Positions 34,539 through 43,338 of a stretch of DNA of 64,000 bases are shown piece by piece. How positions within the stretch are numbered: the first letter of the stretch is position 1; the number at the start of each line of letters is the position of its first letter. The position numbers were made by a program, and so were the translations under genes. The notes under the pieces are model-generated. The model was not told where the DNA came from. It saw only the letters and a list, made by a program, of their open reading frames with translations, and ran no database searches. Where the stretch lies: contig JAIELX010000005.1 of NCBI GenBank assembly GCA_019752635.1, forward strand, positions 62,001 to 126,000, in the 5' to 3' direction. This stretch comes from Candidatus Obscuribacterales bacterium. Lineage in GTDB: Bacteria > Cyanobacteriota > Vampirovibrionia > Obscuribacterales > Obscuribacteraceae.

Positions 34539-37016
34539 ATGAAAGACAACACAAAAAGTCGTGATCGCGGTAACACGCTGTCCCTGATCGTCACTTGTGC
34601 GTTAGTTATCGTGCTGATCGGTCTGGGATTTGACTTCTTACTAATGATCTTCAAAGGCCATCGGCGCCTGACCAACTCTACCGATGCCATCGCTCTGGAC
34701 ATGGCGAAGAACTTCATCAGAGCTCCTAAGGTCAGATTGACTCCGGGCTTCGAAACAGAAAACTGGGGACCCCTTTCCGACAATGGTTGGGTGGATCTGT
34801 ACCGGTTCAACAAAATAGTTTCACAAACAATCTTGAGCGCGGCCAACGCGCTGGCAGACGGCTCCCCCGACGCTCTGCAAGCGGCCAATGAACTCATTGC
34901 TCACTTGCAGGCTCCCGCCACTGGAGCAGTCACCAGCAAGTCGAGCCTCGCTGAACGTCTCCGCGTCGAGTTGGAGAAGGCCGCTAAGGATTTTTCAGAT
35001 GGTAATACCTTTGACATAAATATCAGCAGTGCCGAACCTACAAGTCTGTTTCAGCCGGCTAACGCCGGTGGACCGAATGGCGGCGGCATAGGTAATGCCA
35101 ATGCTTCCAGTACCGGCATCGACCGGTCGAAGGGGTACGCCTACGGGCACCCCGGGGGCTGCGGTCAGCAGGGCGAGAAAGGCAGTAAGAAAGACAGCAA
35201 TGGCAGCGGAAGCAACAAAGGAAGCAACGCGGGCCGGAACGGCACGGGCAATGGCGGTTGGAACGACGGTCGCTCGTGGACGGACAAGTTTGGTGCTGCA
35301 GTTCCGCAACCGGGCACGACTAAATACCAGAGCTTCGCCGGTGGTACTCCTTCGGCGGAGAAGCAAGTAGTTCTCGGCAATACCGATTACGTCGCATGGG
35401 TTGATAGAGCCGGACCGAGTAACATCGCGATAAACCCGGTGGCTTTGCCTTTTCTGGCAAACACCAATGTTCGCGTCCAAATTGCCAACGGCACTCTCGA
35501 CGTGAACGGCAAAGCCTACCTTCCAGGCTACACGGAGCTGACATTCGGCAATGGTGACAAGTCGAAACTGAGCGTAATGGCGGCGATTCCCATGCGGGTG
35601 AATGACCAGCCGCACTTAATTTCGACGCGAGTGTTCGAAGACAACAAGACCAAGAACTTCATTAAGGCTGCTGTGCCGCCCAACGCATTCAAATTTGTCG
35701 GCAGCACAGTCGATTCGCAAGGGAAGGAGAATATTTCCGCTGCTGCGGCCCAGGCTTGTTCCGGCAATTTCTCGATCACTGCGGCGTTTGACTTTGGTTA
35801 CATCGAAGTGATCAACCGTGGCGATCGCGGCGGTTATGACTACGATGGCAAGAACGGTGGTGGCATGACCACGACCAATGTTTATTCTAAAGAGTTGATG
35901 TCCGGCATCTACCTTGCTGACAGCGGTGCGTTCAGCACCAAACAATCGGCGCTTCAGGAGTGGGTTGACTATAACAACGGTAAGACCAAGACACCGCCGA
36001 ACAACAGGGACGCCGAGGGGAATTTCATCGTACACGGCGACACGAGCAAAATCCGGGCGATGGACGCTACTCGAGGCGGTTCGTTCCCTTGCCAATGGAT
36101 GCACGTCACGCACGGAAACCCCATCGATAACTATGATCCAAAGTGCGGCGAGAAGTTGAAAGAGTTCGAAAAGAACTATCCTGAAGGTCAGGTAGTTGCC
36201 GGGGACCCGACCTCCTACATGGCAGTTGAACAATTTAAGCAAACGATTCGAAGTGTTTTCAATCGCTGCGATTCTTTCGGCTGCCCCACCGAATCAACCG
36301 GGCTGCGCGTTTACACCGACGGCAATCCACAGCGTCTACCGAATGTGGAAGCAAGCAACCCTGCTACGCAGAAAGGGCGTTTCTGGCGTGATATTGAGAA
36401 TCCGGTGCCGGAATCGGCCAATTCGAAGATTTCACGACCGGGCACTATTCGCGAACTGGCGGAGCAAGTCAATCCCGCCGAATCGGCACAGTTGCTCGAT
36501 CAACTCAAGTCGCGCATGTTACAGATCGATCCGGACACAAAAGAAAGCGATCTTGACGGAATTCTCGACAGCATGACCTTAGACCTGGGAGCAGTGGCCT
36601 ACATCTACAAGAAGGACAGCAAGCTCATCCTCACAAGCGAGGCTCCGCCTATATTCGATAGACTTTTCAATAAGAACGTACCCGGCATAAACGATTCTCG
36701 TCGTAAGCCTGCTGGTTCCGGTATTGCCTCTGTTGTTTCCGGCTGGTACCAAACCATCGGTAACCTGGTTAATCCGCCCAAAGAAGGTGATATTCACTTG
36801 CAGCTCTATACTTCTTATCCCGATCCCTCACAAGTGGGACAGGCAGAAGACAGAATGCACTGGCAGCCTGGCGTAGGCACCACCGGTGATGGTGGCAAGG
36901 GCGGCTCGCACAACTTAGGACGTTTGACATTCGAAAACAAATGCGGCGGTAAACCGTCCCCTGGCGGCGGAGGCGTTCTTTCCTCGGCCGCTGGCGATTT
37001 CTGCCAACCGGACTAG
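34539..37016 (+). CDS. TadG-like large pilus-associated protein, copy 2
   Basis: The 825-residue protein has the same layout as the copies at 25295 and 40888: basic start, one membrane helix (LSLIVTCALVIVLIGLGFDF), the STDAIALDMAK segment, FNKIVSQTILSAANA, a LPGYTELTFG block, NDQPHLIS, a GYIEVINRG block, an FNRCDSFGCPTESTGLRVY region paralleled in copy 1, and a GRLTFENK ending. It is the longest copy because of a Gly/Ser/Lys/Asn-rich insertion near residues 175-250 (GSGSNKGSNAGRNGTGNGG). Glu at +5 is lacking (GNTLSLIV). It probably extends from the membrane into the surface structure. A strong terminator follows. Only family-level similarity to TadG supports the name. Confidence 0.7.
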   Translation: MKDNTKSRDRGNTLSLIVTCALVIVLIGLGFDFLLMIFKGHRRLTNSTDAIALDMAKNFIRAPKVRLTPGFETENWGPLSDNGWVDLYRFNKIVSQTILSAANALADGSPDALQAANELIAHLQAPATGAVTSKSSLAERLRVELEKAAKDFSDGNTFDINISSAEPTSLFQPANAGGPNGGGIGNANASSTGIDRSKGYAYGHPGGCGQQGEKGSKKDSNGSGSNKGSNAGRNGTGNGGWNDGRSWTDKFGAAVPQPGTTKYQSFAGGTPSAEKQVVLGNTDYVAWVDRAGPSNIAINPVALPFLANTNVRVQIANGTLDVNGKAYLPGYTELTFGNGDKSKLSVMAAIPMRVNDQPHLISTRVFEDNKTKNFIKAAVPPNAFKFVGSTVDSQGKENISAAAAQACSGNFSITAAFDFGYIEVINRGDRGGYDYDGKNGGGMTTTNVYSKELMSGIYLADSGAFSTKQSALQEWVDYNNGKTKTPPNNRDAEGNFIVHGDTSKIRAMDATRGGSFPCQWMHVTHGNPIDNYDPKCGEKLKEFEKNYPEGQVVAGDPTSYMAVEQFKQTIRSVFNRCDSFGCPTESTGLRVYTDGNPQRLPNVEASNPATQKGRFWRDIENPVPESANSKISRPGTIRELAEQVNPAESAQLLDQLKSRMLQIDPDTKESDLDGILDSMTLDLGAVAYIYKKDSKLILTSEAPPIFDRLFNKNVPGINDSRRKPAGSGIASVVSGWYQTIGNLVNPPKEGDIHLQLYTSYPDPSQVGQAEDRMHWQPGVGTTGDGGKGGSHNLGRLTFENKCGGKPSPGGGGVLSSAAGDFCQPD

Positions 37017-37040
37017 TAAGTTAAGTCCTGTTTTGGAAGA

Positions 37041-37066
37041 AGGAACTCCTCTGGAGTTCCTTTTTG
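37041..37066 (+). terminator. Rho-independent terminator after TadG-like copy 2
   Basis: AGGAACTCC (37041-37049) and GGAGTTCCT (37053-37061) form a perfect 9-bp stem with a 3-nt loop followed by five Ts. It separates the TadG-like gene from the membrane-protein gene, unlike in modules 1 and 3. Confidence 0.88.
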
Positions 37067-37096
37067 TTCCGGTGGTTACCGGGCATATAAATCGAC

Positions 37097-37798
37097 ATGA
37101 GAATCGCGCAAATGCTTAAAGAACTTAGCCCGTCCACCGGAGTGTTCTTGTGCATGTCGATAACGACGTGGCTTCTGGCCACTCTGCACGTACTGGTTGC
37201 TTTTTTTGATCCGTTTCCGTCAGCGAACTTGGTTCATATGTTCGATATGGGAGCAGAGCAGAATGTGCCGACATGGTTCAGCTCGCTTTATTGGCTTTCC
37301 GTCGGTCTATCCGCGTTTTGTTGCTTCTCTGCGGAAAACGGGATGAAGTTTCGCTGGCCATGGCTTTTGATTGGAGCTGTTTTTTCGTTTGCAAGCCTTG
37401 ATGAGTTTGCTGAGATTCATGAGGCTGTTGGCACTGCTTTGAAAGAATGCATCAGCACGGGAGTCGTGCGTCAACTCTCCGACGGCTCTCCTCATTCTCC
37501 CTGGATTGGCTTCTATTTGCCGATTCTTGTTGCCGTAGTACTGTCGATAGTGCTCTTCCTCTTGAAGAAAATGCCGCTGCTGCGCTGGCGGCTGTTTGTC
37601 TTATCGGGATTTGCATGTTACGCGCTGGCGATACTGCAGGATTTTTATCAGGGCATGGAAACCACTCCGGCTCATACAACTCTTACCGATACTTCAATTC
37701 TGTTCGAGGAAGTTCTTGAAATGTTCGGCTGTATCTTTTTGACCAGTGTATTCATCGACTATGCAATGCGCACCTGGCGGCGTGCCGATAACAGTTAG
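37097..37798 (+). CDS. Six-helix integral membrane protein of unknown function
   Basis: The 233-residue protein has six likely membrane helices, starting at GVFLCMSITTWLLATLHVLV and ending at EMFGCIFLTSVFIDYAMRTW. Two polar clusters, FASLDEFAEIHEAVG (helix 3) and LFEEVLEMFGC (helix 6), place several Glu/Asp/His residues in or next to the membrane, which suggests a catalytic or ion-binding site. I know similar clusters in unannotated bacterial membrane proteins but no assigned function. It lies inside TadG-like module 2, between the TadG-like gene and its small exported partner, but after a terminator, so it may be an insertion into the module. Confidence 0.8.
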   Translation: MRIAQMLKELSPSTGVFLCMSITTWLLATLHVLVAFFDPFPSANLVHMFDMGAEQNVPTWFSSLYWLSVGLSAFCCFSAENGMKFRWPWLLIGAVFSFASLDEFAEIHEAVGTALKECISTGVVRQLSDGSPHSPWIGFYLPILVAVVLSIVLFLLKKMPLLRWRLFVLSGFACYALAILQDFYQGMETTPAHTTLTDTSILFEEVLEMFGCIFLTSVFIDYAMRTWRRADNS

Positions 37799-37919
37799 AT
37801 GTGATGTTATCCGCCTGTGAAAGGAAATTTTTCGTAGGGTGGCGATATAATCCTGATTTATGGTGGAATGGAGCCAGAGAGACTGATTGCAGCACCAATC
37901 AGCGAACGGGGAACTGCGG

Positions 37920-38582
37920 ATGCTGGCAAAAGACTTGCCGCTGGACGGTGAGCCAGAAGATCGACGCACTAAGCGGAGTCGTGGCCGTAAGATTGCCATG
38001 CTTTCGCTAGTCGCTCTTGCTTGGAATCTGGTTTGCCCCGCCGCTCGAAGCCAGGAGCAAGATCCGGTTCAGCCGCCGCCGTACGGTCAACCGCCCGGAA
38101 CCCCGACTCCGCCCCCGGCTTATGGGCAGCCTCCCGGCTCGCCGCAACCGACAGGAGTTTATGGCCAGCCCCCGCCGAATACGGCGCCGAAGAAGCCCTT
38201 CAAGCGCGACAAGAAAGAGTTTCTCGTTCAAGATCTCAAAGGCGCGCCGGAGTTGCCGGGGCTTTCCCCCTTTCCCGTAATCGCTAACAAGTCTGAGTTT
38301 GGTTGTGGTCAATTAGCGCCGAACACATCGAGTGGACAGATTTACACTCTGATGTACCGAACCCGGGATTCCGGACCGGCAGTTCTCAATTGGTATGAAA
38401 CCGCTTTCCGCAGTGGACCCTGGACTGCAACCAGGCTTGGCAATATGATCCAGGCCTCGATGAACAACAGCAATGGCGTTTCCTGCAGTGTTTTCCTGCT
38501 CCGTTCCACCAAACCTGCTTTCCCCACCAGTTTTGTAGTGCTGTACACGATTCCGCCACCTAAGCAAAAGAAAAGCGAATAA
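37920..38582 (+). CDS. Small exported protein with VLNWY core and YGQPPG repeats, module 2
   Basis: The ATG at 37920 has GGGGA about 8 nt upstream; a TTG at 37887 is a less likely start. The 220-residue protein has a long, Arg-rich N-region followed by a hydrophobic core (AMLSLVALAWNLVCPAA), so it is a long signal peptide or an anchor. The next part has three YGQPP repeats (PPPYGQPPGTP, PAYGQPPGSP, GVYGQPPPN) and a basic patch. The C-terminal 130 residues contain PGLSPFPVI and AVLNWYETAFRSGPW, matching the small proteins of modules 1 and 3. A TPR gene follows only 6 nt downstream and is probably cotranscribed. Confidence 0.75.
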   Translation: MLAKDLPLDGEPEDRRTKRSRGRKIAMLSLVALAWNLVCPAARSQEQDPVQPPPYGQPPGTPTPPPAYGQPPGSPQPTGVYGQPPPNTAPKKPFKRDKKEFLVQDLKGAPELPGLSPFPVIANKSEFGCGQLAPNTSSGQIYTLMYRTRDSGPAVLNWYETAFRSGPWTATRLGNMIQASMNNSNGVSCSVFLLRSTKPAFPTSFVVLYTIPPPKQKKSE

Positions 38583-38588
38583 ACCAAA

Positions 38589-39938
38589 ATGCTTTGCTGG
38601 AAAGTATTCACCTTGTGTTCCGTCTCGCTCTTGTACATGCTGACGAGTGTGTCTCAGGCGAGCTCCGCCGCGTCAGTTTCCGAGCCGTCATCAGCGGATG
38701 CGGATCGGGCCAAACGAGAAGACATAACTAAACACCTTATGGAGCGCCGCCCGGGGGACGTGGACTTTGCCGGATTGGAAGAGCTGCTTCGTCGAAATCC
38801 ATCAGACTTTCGCATTCATTTTGCGCTTGCTCGCGCCTATGAAACGAAGGGGATGTACGGCATGGCCGACCAGGAAGATGAATTTTGCGAAAAGGCGGGG
38901 CAACCTTTTAAGGACTTTATTTTGAAGCTTTTCAAAGAACGGATCGACGTTCTGGACTATGCCGGTGCCACTGCTCTGTTTCGCTATGTGGAAAAGAATT
39001 TTCCCGACGATCCCTCGGTTTTGTTTGTTGGCGCAATGGTGCTTGATCGACAAGGCCGGCTTGCGGAAGCAATCGAGAATTTGAATCGAGCAATAGAGCG
39101 CAAGCCGGATTCGGTAGGGGTGTTTACGCTTCTAGGCTCGATGCGTATGCGTCAGGGGCAATATGAGGAAGCGGTAAAACTGTTCGACGCGGAGTTGAGT
39201 CAACACGGGGCCTTCAATCCTGCGATTATCGGAAAGGGAAAAGCTTCCGAGCGCTTGGGGCGATACACTACGTCGCTCAAACTTTTGTCCCCGATTTATA
39301 GAGAAGATCCGCTGAGAGCCGGTCTACCTGAGTCAATTGCCGATTGTCTGATTCAAACCGGCAACTGGGCCCCGTCAGCTACTCCGGCACTGTTCTCCAT
39401 TGCTACTGCTCCGAAGTATGGTGAATTGCAGCACGCGAAAAAACGAATAGGTGTAATCTGGCCGCGAATTTCTCCGCAAGAACGAGAACGGGCGCTACAG
39501 ACAGTTGTCGCCTATCTACGTAAGGAAAACAATTTGCCGCGAATACGATATTTCTACTTTGCTTTTGGTGATGCGTTGCAGAAGTCCGGCTTCTGGCGCG
39601 AGGCGAAAGAAGTGTTTCAGGAAGGGTTGAGATATGAGCCTGACCACGGTCGCGCCTTCTTGCACCTGGGTGAGATTGCTCAATACAATGAACATGACTA
39701 TGAAGGCGCTATCAATAATTATCAAAAGGCTCTCGAGTACATTCCCGCAAATCAAAAAGTTGAAGTAGAGACGCGGCAAATGCTGGAGCTTCGAATCAAA
39801 CGCCTCCGCGACCAAATGAAACGCCAAGCGCGAGTGGATTTTGCAGGGCGCTGGCGAACGACAGTGCGTAAACCTGCCCGTCCGCAAGTTGCGCCGGCTC
39901 AGCAAGCAACCGGCTCCAGGGGCGGGGCGGTCGAATAA
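38589..39938 (+). CDS. Exported TPR protein
   Basis: The 449-residue protein starts with a signal peptide (LCSVSLLYMLTSVSQASSA). The mature part is helical, with TPR-type repeats between about residues 55 and 410, for example FRIHFALARAYETKGMYGMA, AEAIENLNRAIERKPDSVGV and EGAINNYQKALEYIPANQKV. It ends in a basic tail. A segment near residue 150 (NFPDDPSVLFVGAMVLDRQG) parallels one in the TPR protein at 44983 (RFPDDPGVLLMEGMIARMHR), so the two are paralogues. TPR proteins scaffold complexes; in Tad systems TadD and RcpB-type TPR lipoproteins assist pilus assembly. The 6-nt spacing to module 2 suggests such a role here. Confidence 0.82.
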   Translation: MLCWKVFTLCSVSLLYMLTSVSQASSAASVSEPSSADADRAKREDITKHLMERRPGDVDFAGLEELLRRNPSDFRIHFALARAYETKGMYGMADQEDEFCEKAGQPFKDFILKLFKERIDVLDYAGATALFRYVEKNFPDDPSVLFVGAMVLDRQGRLAEAIENLNRAIERKPDSVGVFTLLGSMRMRQGQYEEAVKLFDAELSQHGAFNPAIIGKGKASERLGRYTTSLKLLSPIYREDPLRAGLPESIADCLIQTGNWAPSATPALFSIATAPKYGELQHAKKRIGVIWPRISPQERERALQTVVAYLRKENNLPRIRYFYFAFGDALQKSGFWREAKEVFQEGLRYEPDHGRAFLHLGEIAQYNEHDYEGAINNYQKALEYIPANQKVEVETRQMLELRIKRLRDQMKRQARVDFAGRWRTTVRKPARPQVAPAQQATGSRGGAVE

Positions 39939-39963
39939 CTGCTGCTCTTGCGGGGGCTAGCTA

Positions 39964-40464
39964 CTAAGGCGATAACGAGACGATCGGTTCGACTGCTCTT
40001 GCTCTGAAATTACTACCGGTGAAGCCGGCAAAGGGCACTGGAACTTTCACGTCCATGGTTGTTACCACGCAGACCTGCCCGACTGCGCACTCGGCATCGT
40101 TCCCTTCCGCGGTTCCTTCCGCATCTGCGGCTGTCGGCACGCCCGGCGGATTGTGATAATGGAAGCCGGTTATGAAGGATGCACCGGGTTTCTTGATGAT
40201 GGTTGATTCGGCAAAGTTATTGCAGATTTGCTCGGCTGCAACTTTGGCAACGGTCTTATTGCCTTGACCATTGTAAGGCGCTGCCGGTTCCACTGCGCTG
40301 GCTGCGGCTCTTGCCGCACTTTTCGCGAGGTTGTCGTTTGCCGAGCTTGCCAGCACCAGAACCGCGACATCAAAGAGGAATAACACTATTGGAACCAGGA
40401 AAATTATTCCCACAACAGTTTCGATTATGCTTTGCCCTCTGCGTCGTCTGCGCTCAACGGACAT
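39964..40464 (-). CDS. TadE-like pseudopilin, type A
   Basis: The 166-residue protein has an Arg-rich leader ending in Gly (MSVERRRRRG) followed by QSIIETVVGIIFLVPIVLFL, giving a prepilin-type site G/QSIIE with Glu at +5 and a hydrophobic helix. The next residues (SSANDNLAKSAARAAAS) are the typical small-residue stretch of TadE pseudopilins. The C-terminal part is a Thr/Val-rich periplasmic domain with a Cys pair. It resembles the protein at 58192 (AQSLIELVAIL) more than the two at 46387 and 46960. TadE-type proteins are minor pilins of tight-adherence pili, cleaved by a prepilin peptidase. It converges on the TPR gene at 38589. Confidence 0.82.
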   Translation of the reverse strand: MSVERRRRRGQSIIETVVGIIFLVPIVLFLFDVAVLVLASSANDNLAKSAARAAASAVEPAAPYNGQGNKTVAKVAAEQICNNFAESTIIKKPGASFITGFHYHNPPGVPTAADAEGTAEGNDAECAVGQVCVVTTMDVKVPVPFAGFTGSNFRARAVEPIVSLSP

Positions 40465-40887
40465 GATCGTTCTCCTCTTGGACTACACCGAAGTGAGCCC
40501 CTTCTAAATGCTTCAAAACGTGTTGCCTTACTAAAGTGAATTTTGGCTCTTGAATCAAGAGCTGGCCGAAGAAAGTAGCCGCCTTGATTATACCCGATTA
40601 ATTCAAATAATACACGCTTGAATGGCTTGCAGATGCCCTTCGGCTTTGATAATTGGCGCGGGAACAGGTACTTTTATGAAATCTTGACGACATCGGGCAA
40701 TTGCGCTTGACTCCAAACATGAACTATAGATAATATTTAAGATGAGCGCAATTTAACAATCCCTCAAACGCAACATGAGACGCTAATCCATTAGACACAC
40801 ACACACGGAATTTTTAGCAGCGGGTCTGCTAAACGCGACAGATCTTTTTCTCCTTACCAAGCCCGAATTTCATTCGGAGGCAAATCA
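40465..40887. other. Divergent intergenic region between TadE-like and TadG-like copy 3 genes
   Basis: About 420 nt without a gene. It contains the promoter candidate at 40707-40734 for copy 3, an AT-rich part and a short ACACACACACAC run at 40797-40808. The promoter of the minus-strand TadE-like gene should be at the left end, but no clear pair is seen. Confidence 0.6.
40707..40734 (+). promoter_or_regulatory. Promoter candidate of TadG-like module 3
   Basis: TTGACT (40707-40712) and GATAAT (40729-40734) with a 16-nt spacer. The leader to the GTG at 40888 would be about 145 nt, longer than in modules 1 and 2. Confidence 0.45.
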
Positions 40888-43239
40888 GTGAACAGTAAGC
40901 AAAGAACCAAGCAAGGGGGGACGCTCGCTCTTGTTGTGGCACTCATTTTAGTGCTGGTGATTGTTGGCGTCGGGTTCGTTATCTGGCAGTTCTTGATTGG
41001 TGGAAACAATCAGATTCGAAACTTGACCGATTCCGGTGTTTTGAACGTAGCCAAACAAGCACTTACCAGCCCGTTTGTCACCGTCGATTCGAGCCGAGTA
41101 ATTGACGGCGTCAATGTCGTCAAAGAGTTCGGAGACGTTCTCGAGCCGCAAGGTGGTAGTTTTCGCGTTACTTTGCAGAACTACAACCGATTGGTCGGTA
41201 AGGCTGTTTTTGCCCAGTTGAACGCTCAGTCCACCGGTGGTAACTCCACGGGACCGACCGCGCCGGGCAATGCCAATCCTACAGGTCAGATGGCTCGCGA
41301 TAACGCCCGCAGGCTGACTAACGCAGTGAATGTGTTAGGTCAGGAGTTAGCGCGTACGTTGGATAACTTCGACAATCTCAAAGGTAATTTTGAAGATGTC
41401 GCGTTGAAAAACAGTGCGAATAAATTGCAAAACAGAACTTCCGTTTTGCAGGTCAACGCGGTGAACGAGCATGCTGTGGCTTACGCTGCCAGACCTTCCG
41501 GCAATGTTCGCAATGCCAGCAACGTTTTCCTCGACACCTCGCAGTTGCCCCCGGGCATACCGCCCAGCTTCATCACCAGCAATACAGTCAGGAAAAGAGT
41601 GAACGGGGTAGAGCGTCAATTCTTTATTGGTTACGCTCCTCTGCAAACTGCGACAGCCGGATCCGCAGCGAACTTTCCCACCAGTTACTGTGTGCCCCTG
41701 CGCCCCGGTGAGCAGCCTCACTCTCTGGCTCTGGAAGATTTCATCGCTGCGCAGTCTCCACCGGCATTAGCCGGTATCACTGATGTTATAGCCAATGCAT
41801 TTCGCGGTGCCGCCAGATCTCAAAACGCTATTGTCGGTGCTAATGCACAACAAAGATCTTGCGCGGTGGTCGGACTACCTATGGTTTTCCCTGCTGGATC
41901 GCCCGGCGGAACTATAATTGTAGACAATCAAGGCATTACTCCTCGGGAATCGCTAAGTGGTGACCGCACCGCCCCCGGGTTCATTGATTCGTTCATGGAA
42001 CCCAACGGATTTGAGATTTTTGACGTCAATATGGTAGCTCCGTGCCGCTTTCTTGACGGCTCAGCAACGCGACGATATTTTGCGCCCGCGAAGAAAACAG
42101 ATCCTCCGGCGTCATTGCCATCCGCCCAAATTCGCTCCGGCAATCAATTCAACTTTGCTCCTCTTGACCCGGGCGGAGCGCCCATAACAACTCCCGCCCC
42201 GCTCTCCAGCGTTAAGCGTCTTGGCGGCTCGATGTCAGGCGAAGACGTATTTATTATGCGTCAAACAGTTCGTTACAAATCAGTTGATGCCGACCGCAAC
42301 AAGATTATGGCTACAACAGGTCTTCCCGGCGGACCGGGCACCCAATATCCTGGCGTGCTAAAGAACATTATCACCATTCCACTTGTCTGCTCCACTGCTG
42401 ACAGCGAAGATGGCGGACCTTGTGAACAGGCTTCCGATGCGCTGTCTGCTGCGGCCGATGGACAAGTTCTAGGTGCCAACGGGCAACTGCAGACCAACCT
42501 CATGCTACTCGAACAATACATTCTTGCCGTTCGCGGTGCATTCAACACCTCGGCCAACTGCGTCTTTGTCGAGAACCTGTCAGGTCTGGGAGCCTATGCA
42601 CCGAGACCGACTCCTCCCGGTTCCGAACCGATTAGTTGCATGTCTAACGGCATCTTTATCGGATCGGGGCTGAAAGATATTCCCGATGGTGGCAGTTTAG
42701 CTCCGCCTCCATTCCCGAATTCGAATCCTACTCTGGAGCAGCTCATGGCTGATACCGGAATGGTCGGTCCCGTGGGAGCTTCGGTGCGCGAAGACCTAAG
42801 AGCCAGGGCTAGTCAAATTGGTGGTTCGGCCGCTAATCTCAGCGATATACTTAACACCACGATTCCGTTTAACAGCATCCGCTATATCACTGCAAGAGAT
42901 GGTGGTGGCATACAAGTTACGGCAACCCCTCCAGCCTCGCTAACGTATCGCGGTGGCGCCTCCAATCAAGAGTACAAAGATCAACCTCCGGGTGCCAGAC
43001 CCTTGCTTGACAATCAGAGCCATGTTCCGGATGGAGCCGTAGTCCGCTCCCAACTAGACATACCGCTCAGTCGCCGGTTTATTCCGTTTGCTTTCTGGGA
43101 ATGCGGCAACGGTCAAGCCTCCGGTGTCTCCAGCTCCAAAGCAAAATGGATTCCATCGACCGGGCGAGGCGGATTGCTGGGTGTCTTCCGGTTCGTCAAT
43201 TGCCCGGAGGCAACCGGACCCAAATGGTGTTGTCCTTGA
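40888..43239 (+). CDS. TadG-like large pilus-associated protein, copy 3
   Basis: A GTG start follows CGGAGG. The 783-residue protein has the same architecture as copies 1 and 2: KQGGTLALVVALILVLVIVG membrane segment, LTDSGVLNVAKQAL, YNRLVGKAVFAQLNA, a FIGYAPLQTA block, GEQPHSLALEDF, and an ending GVFRFVNCPEATGPKWCCP with a Cys-pair tail. Glu at +5 is lacking. Copy 3 has numerous Pro/Gly loops and several Cys in its second half (CSTADSEDGGPC, CVFVENL), which may form disulfides outside the cell. It is followed by the small exported protein of its module after about 100 nt containing a short hairpin. The pilus role is inferred. Confidence 0.7.
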   Translation: MNSKQRTKQGGTLALVVALILVLVIVGVGFVIWQFLIGGNNQIRNLTDSGVLNVAKQALTSPFVTVDSSRVIDGVNVVKEFGDVLEPQGGSFRVTLQNYNRLVGKAVFAQLNAQSTGGNSTGPTAPGNANPTGQMARDNARRLTNAVNVLGQELARTLDNFDNLKGNFEDVALKNSANKLQNRTSVLQVNAVNEHAVAYAARPSGNVRNASNVFLDTSQLPPGIPPSFITSNTVRKRVNGVERQFFIGYAPLQTATAGSAANFPTSYCVPLRPGEQPHSLALEDFIAAQSPPALAGITDVIANAFRGAARSQNAIVGANAQQRSCAVVGLPMVFPAGSPGGTIIVDNQGITPRESLSGDRTAPGFIDSFMEPNGFEIFDVNMVAPCRFLDGSATRRYFAPAKKTDPPASLPSAQIRSGNQFNFAPLDPGGAPITTPAPLSSVKRLGGSMSGEDVFIMRQTVRYKSVDADRNKIMATTGLPGGPGTQYPGVLKNIITIPLVCSTADSEDGGPCEQASDALSAAADGQVLGANGQLQTNLMLLEQYILAVRGAFNTSANCVFVENLSGLGAYAPRPTPPGSEPISCMSNGIFIGSGLKDIPDGGSLAPPPFPNSNPTLEQLMADTGMVGPVGASVREDLRARASQIGGSAANLSDILNTTIPFNSIRYITARDGGGIQVTATPPASLTYRGGASNQEYKDQPPGARPLLDNQSHVPDGAVVRSQLDIPLSRRFIPFAFWECGNGQASGVSSSKAKWIPSTGRGGLLGVFRFVNCPEATGPKWCCP

Positions 43240-43293
43240 TAAGCTAATCCGGTGGGGCGGGTCTCCACCAAAACCTAAAAGAATACGACGAAG

Positions 43294-43312
43294 CAGGGGA
43301 CGCGTGGCGTCC
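43294..43312 (+). terminator. Small hairpin between TadG-like copy 3 and its small partner
   Basis: GGGGACGC and GCGTCCC(TT) flank a short loop (GTG) in the 100-nt spacer. The T-run is poor, so it may attenuate rather than stop transcription, or only stabilise mRNA ends. Confidence 0.35.
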
Positions 43313-43338
43313 CTTGCCATAAGAAAGGACTTTCAAGC

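Noticed and set aside
40797..40808. ACACACACACAC run as a phase-variation repeat
   Set aside because: Only six units, not in a coding sequence or between -35 and -10; too short to claim slippage control.
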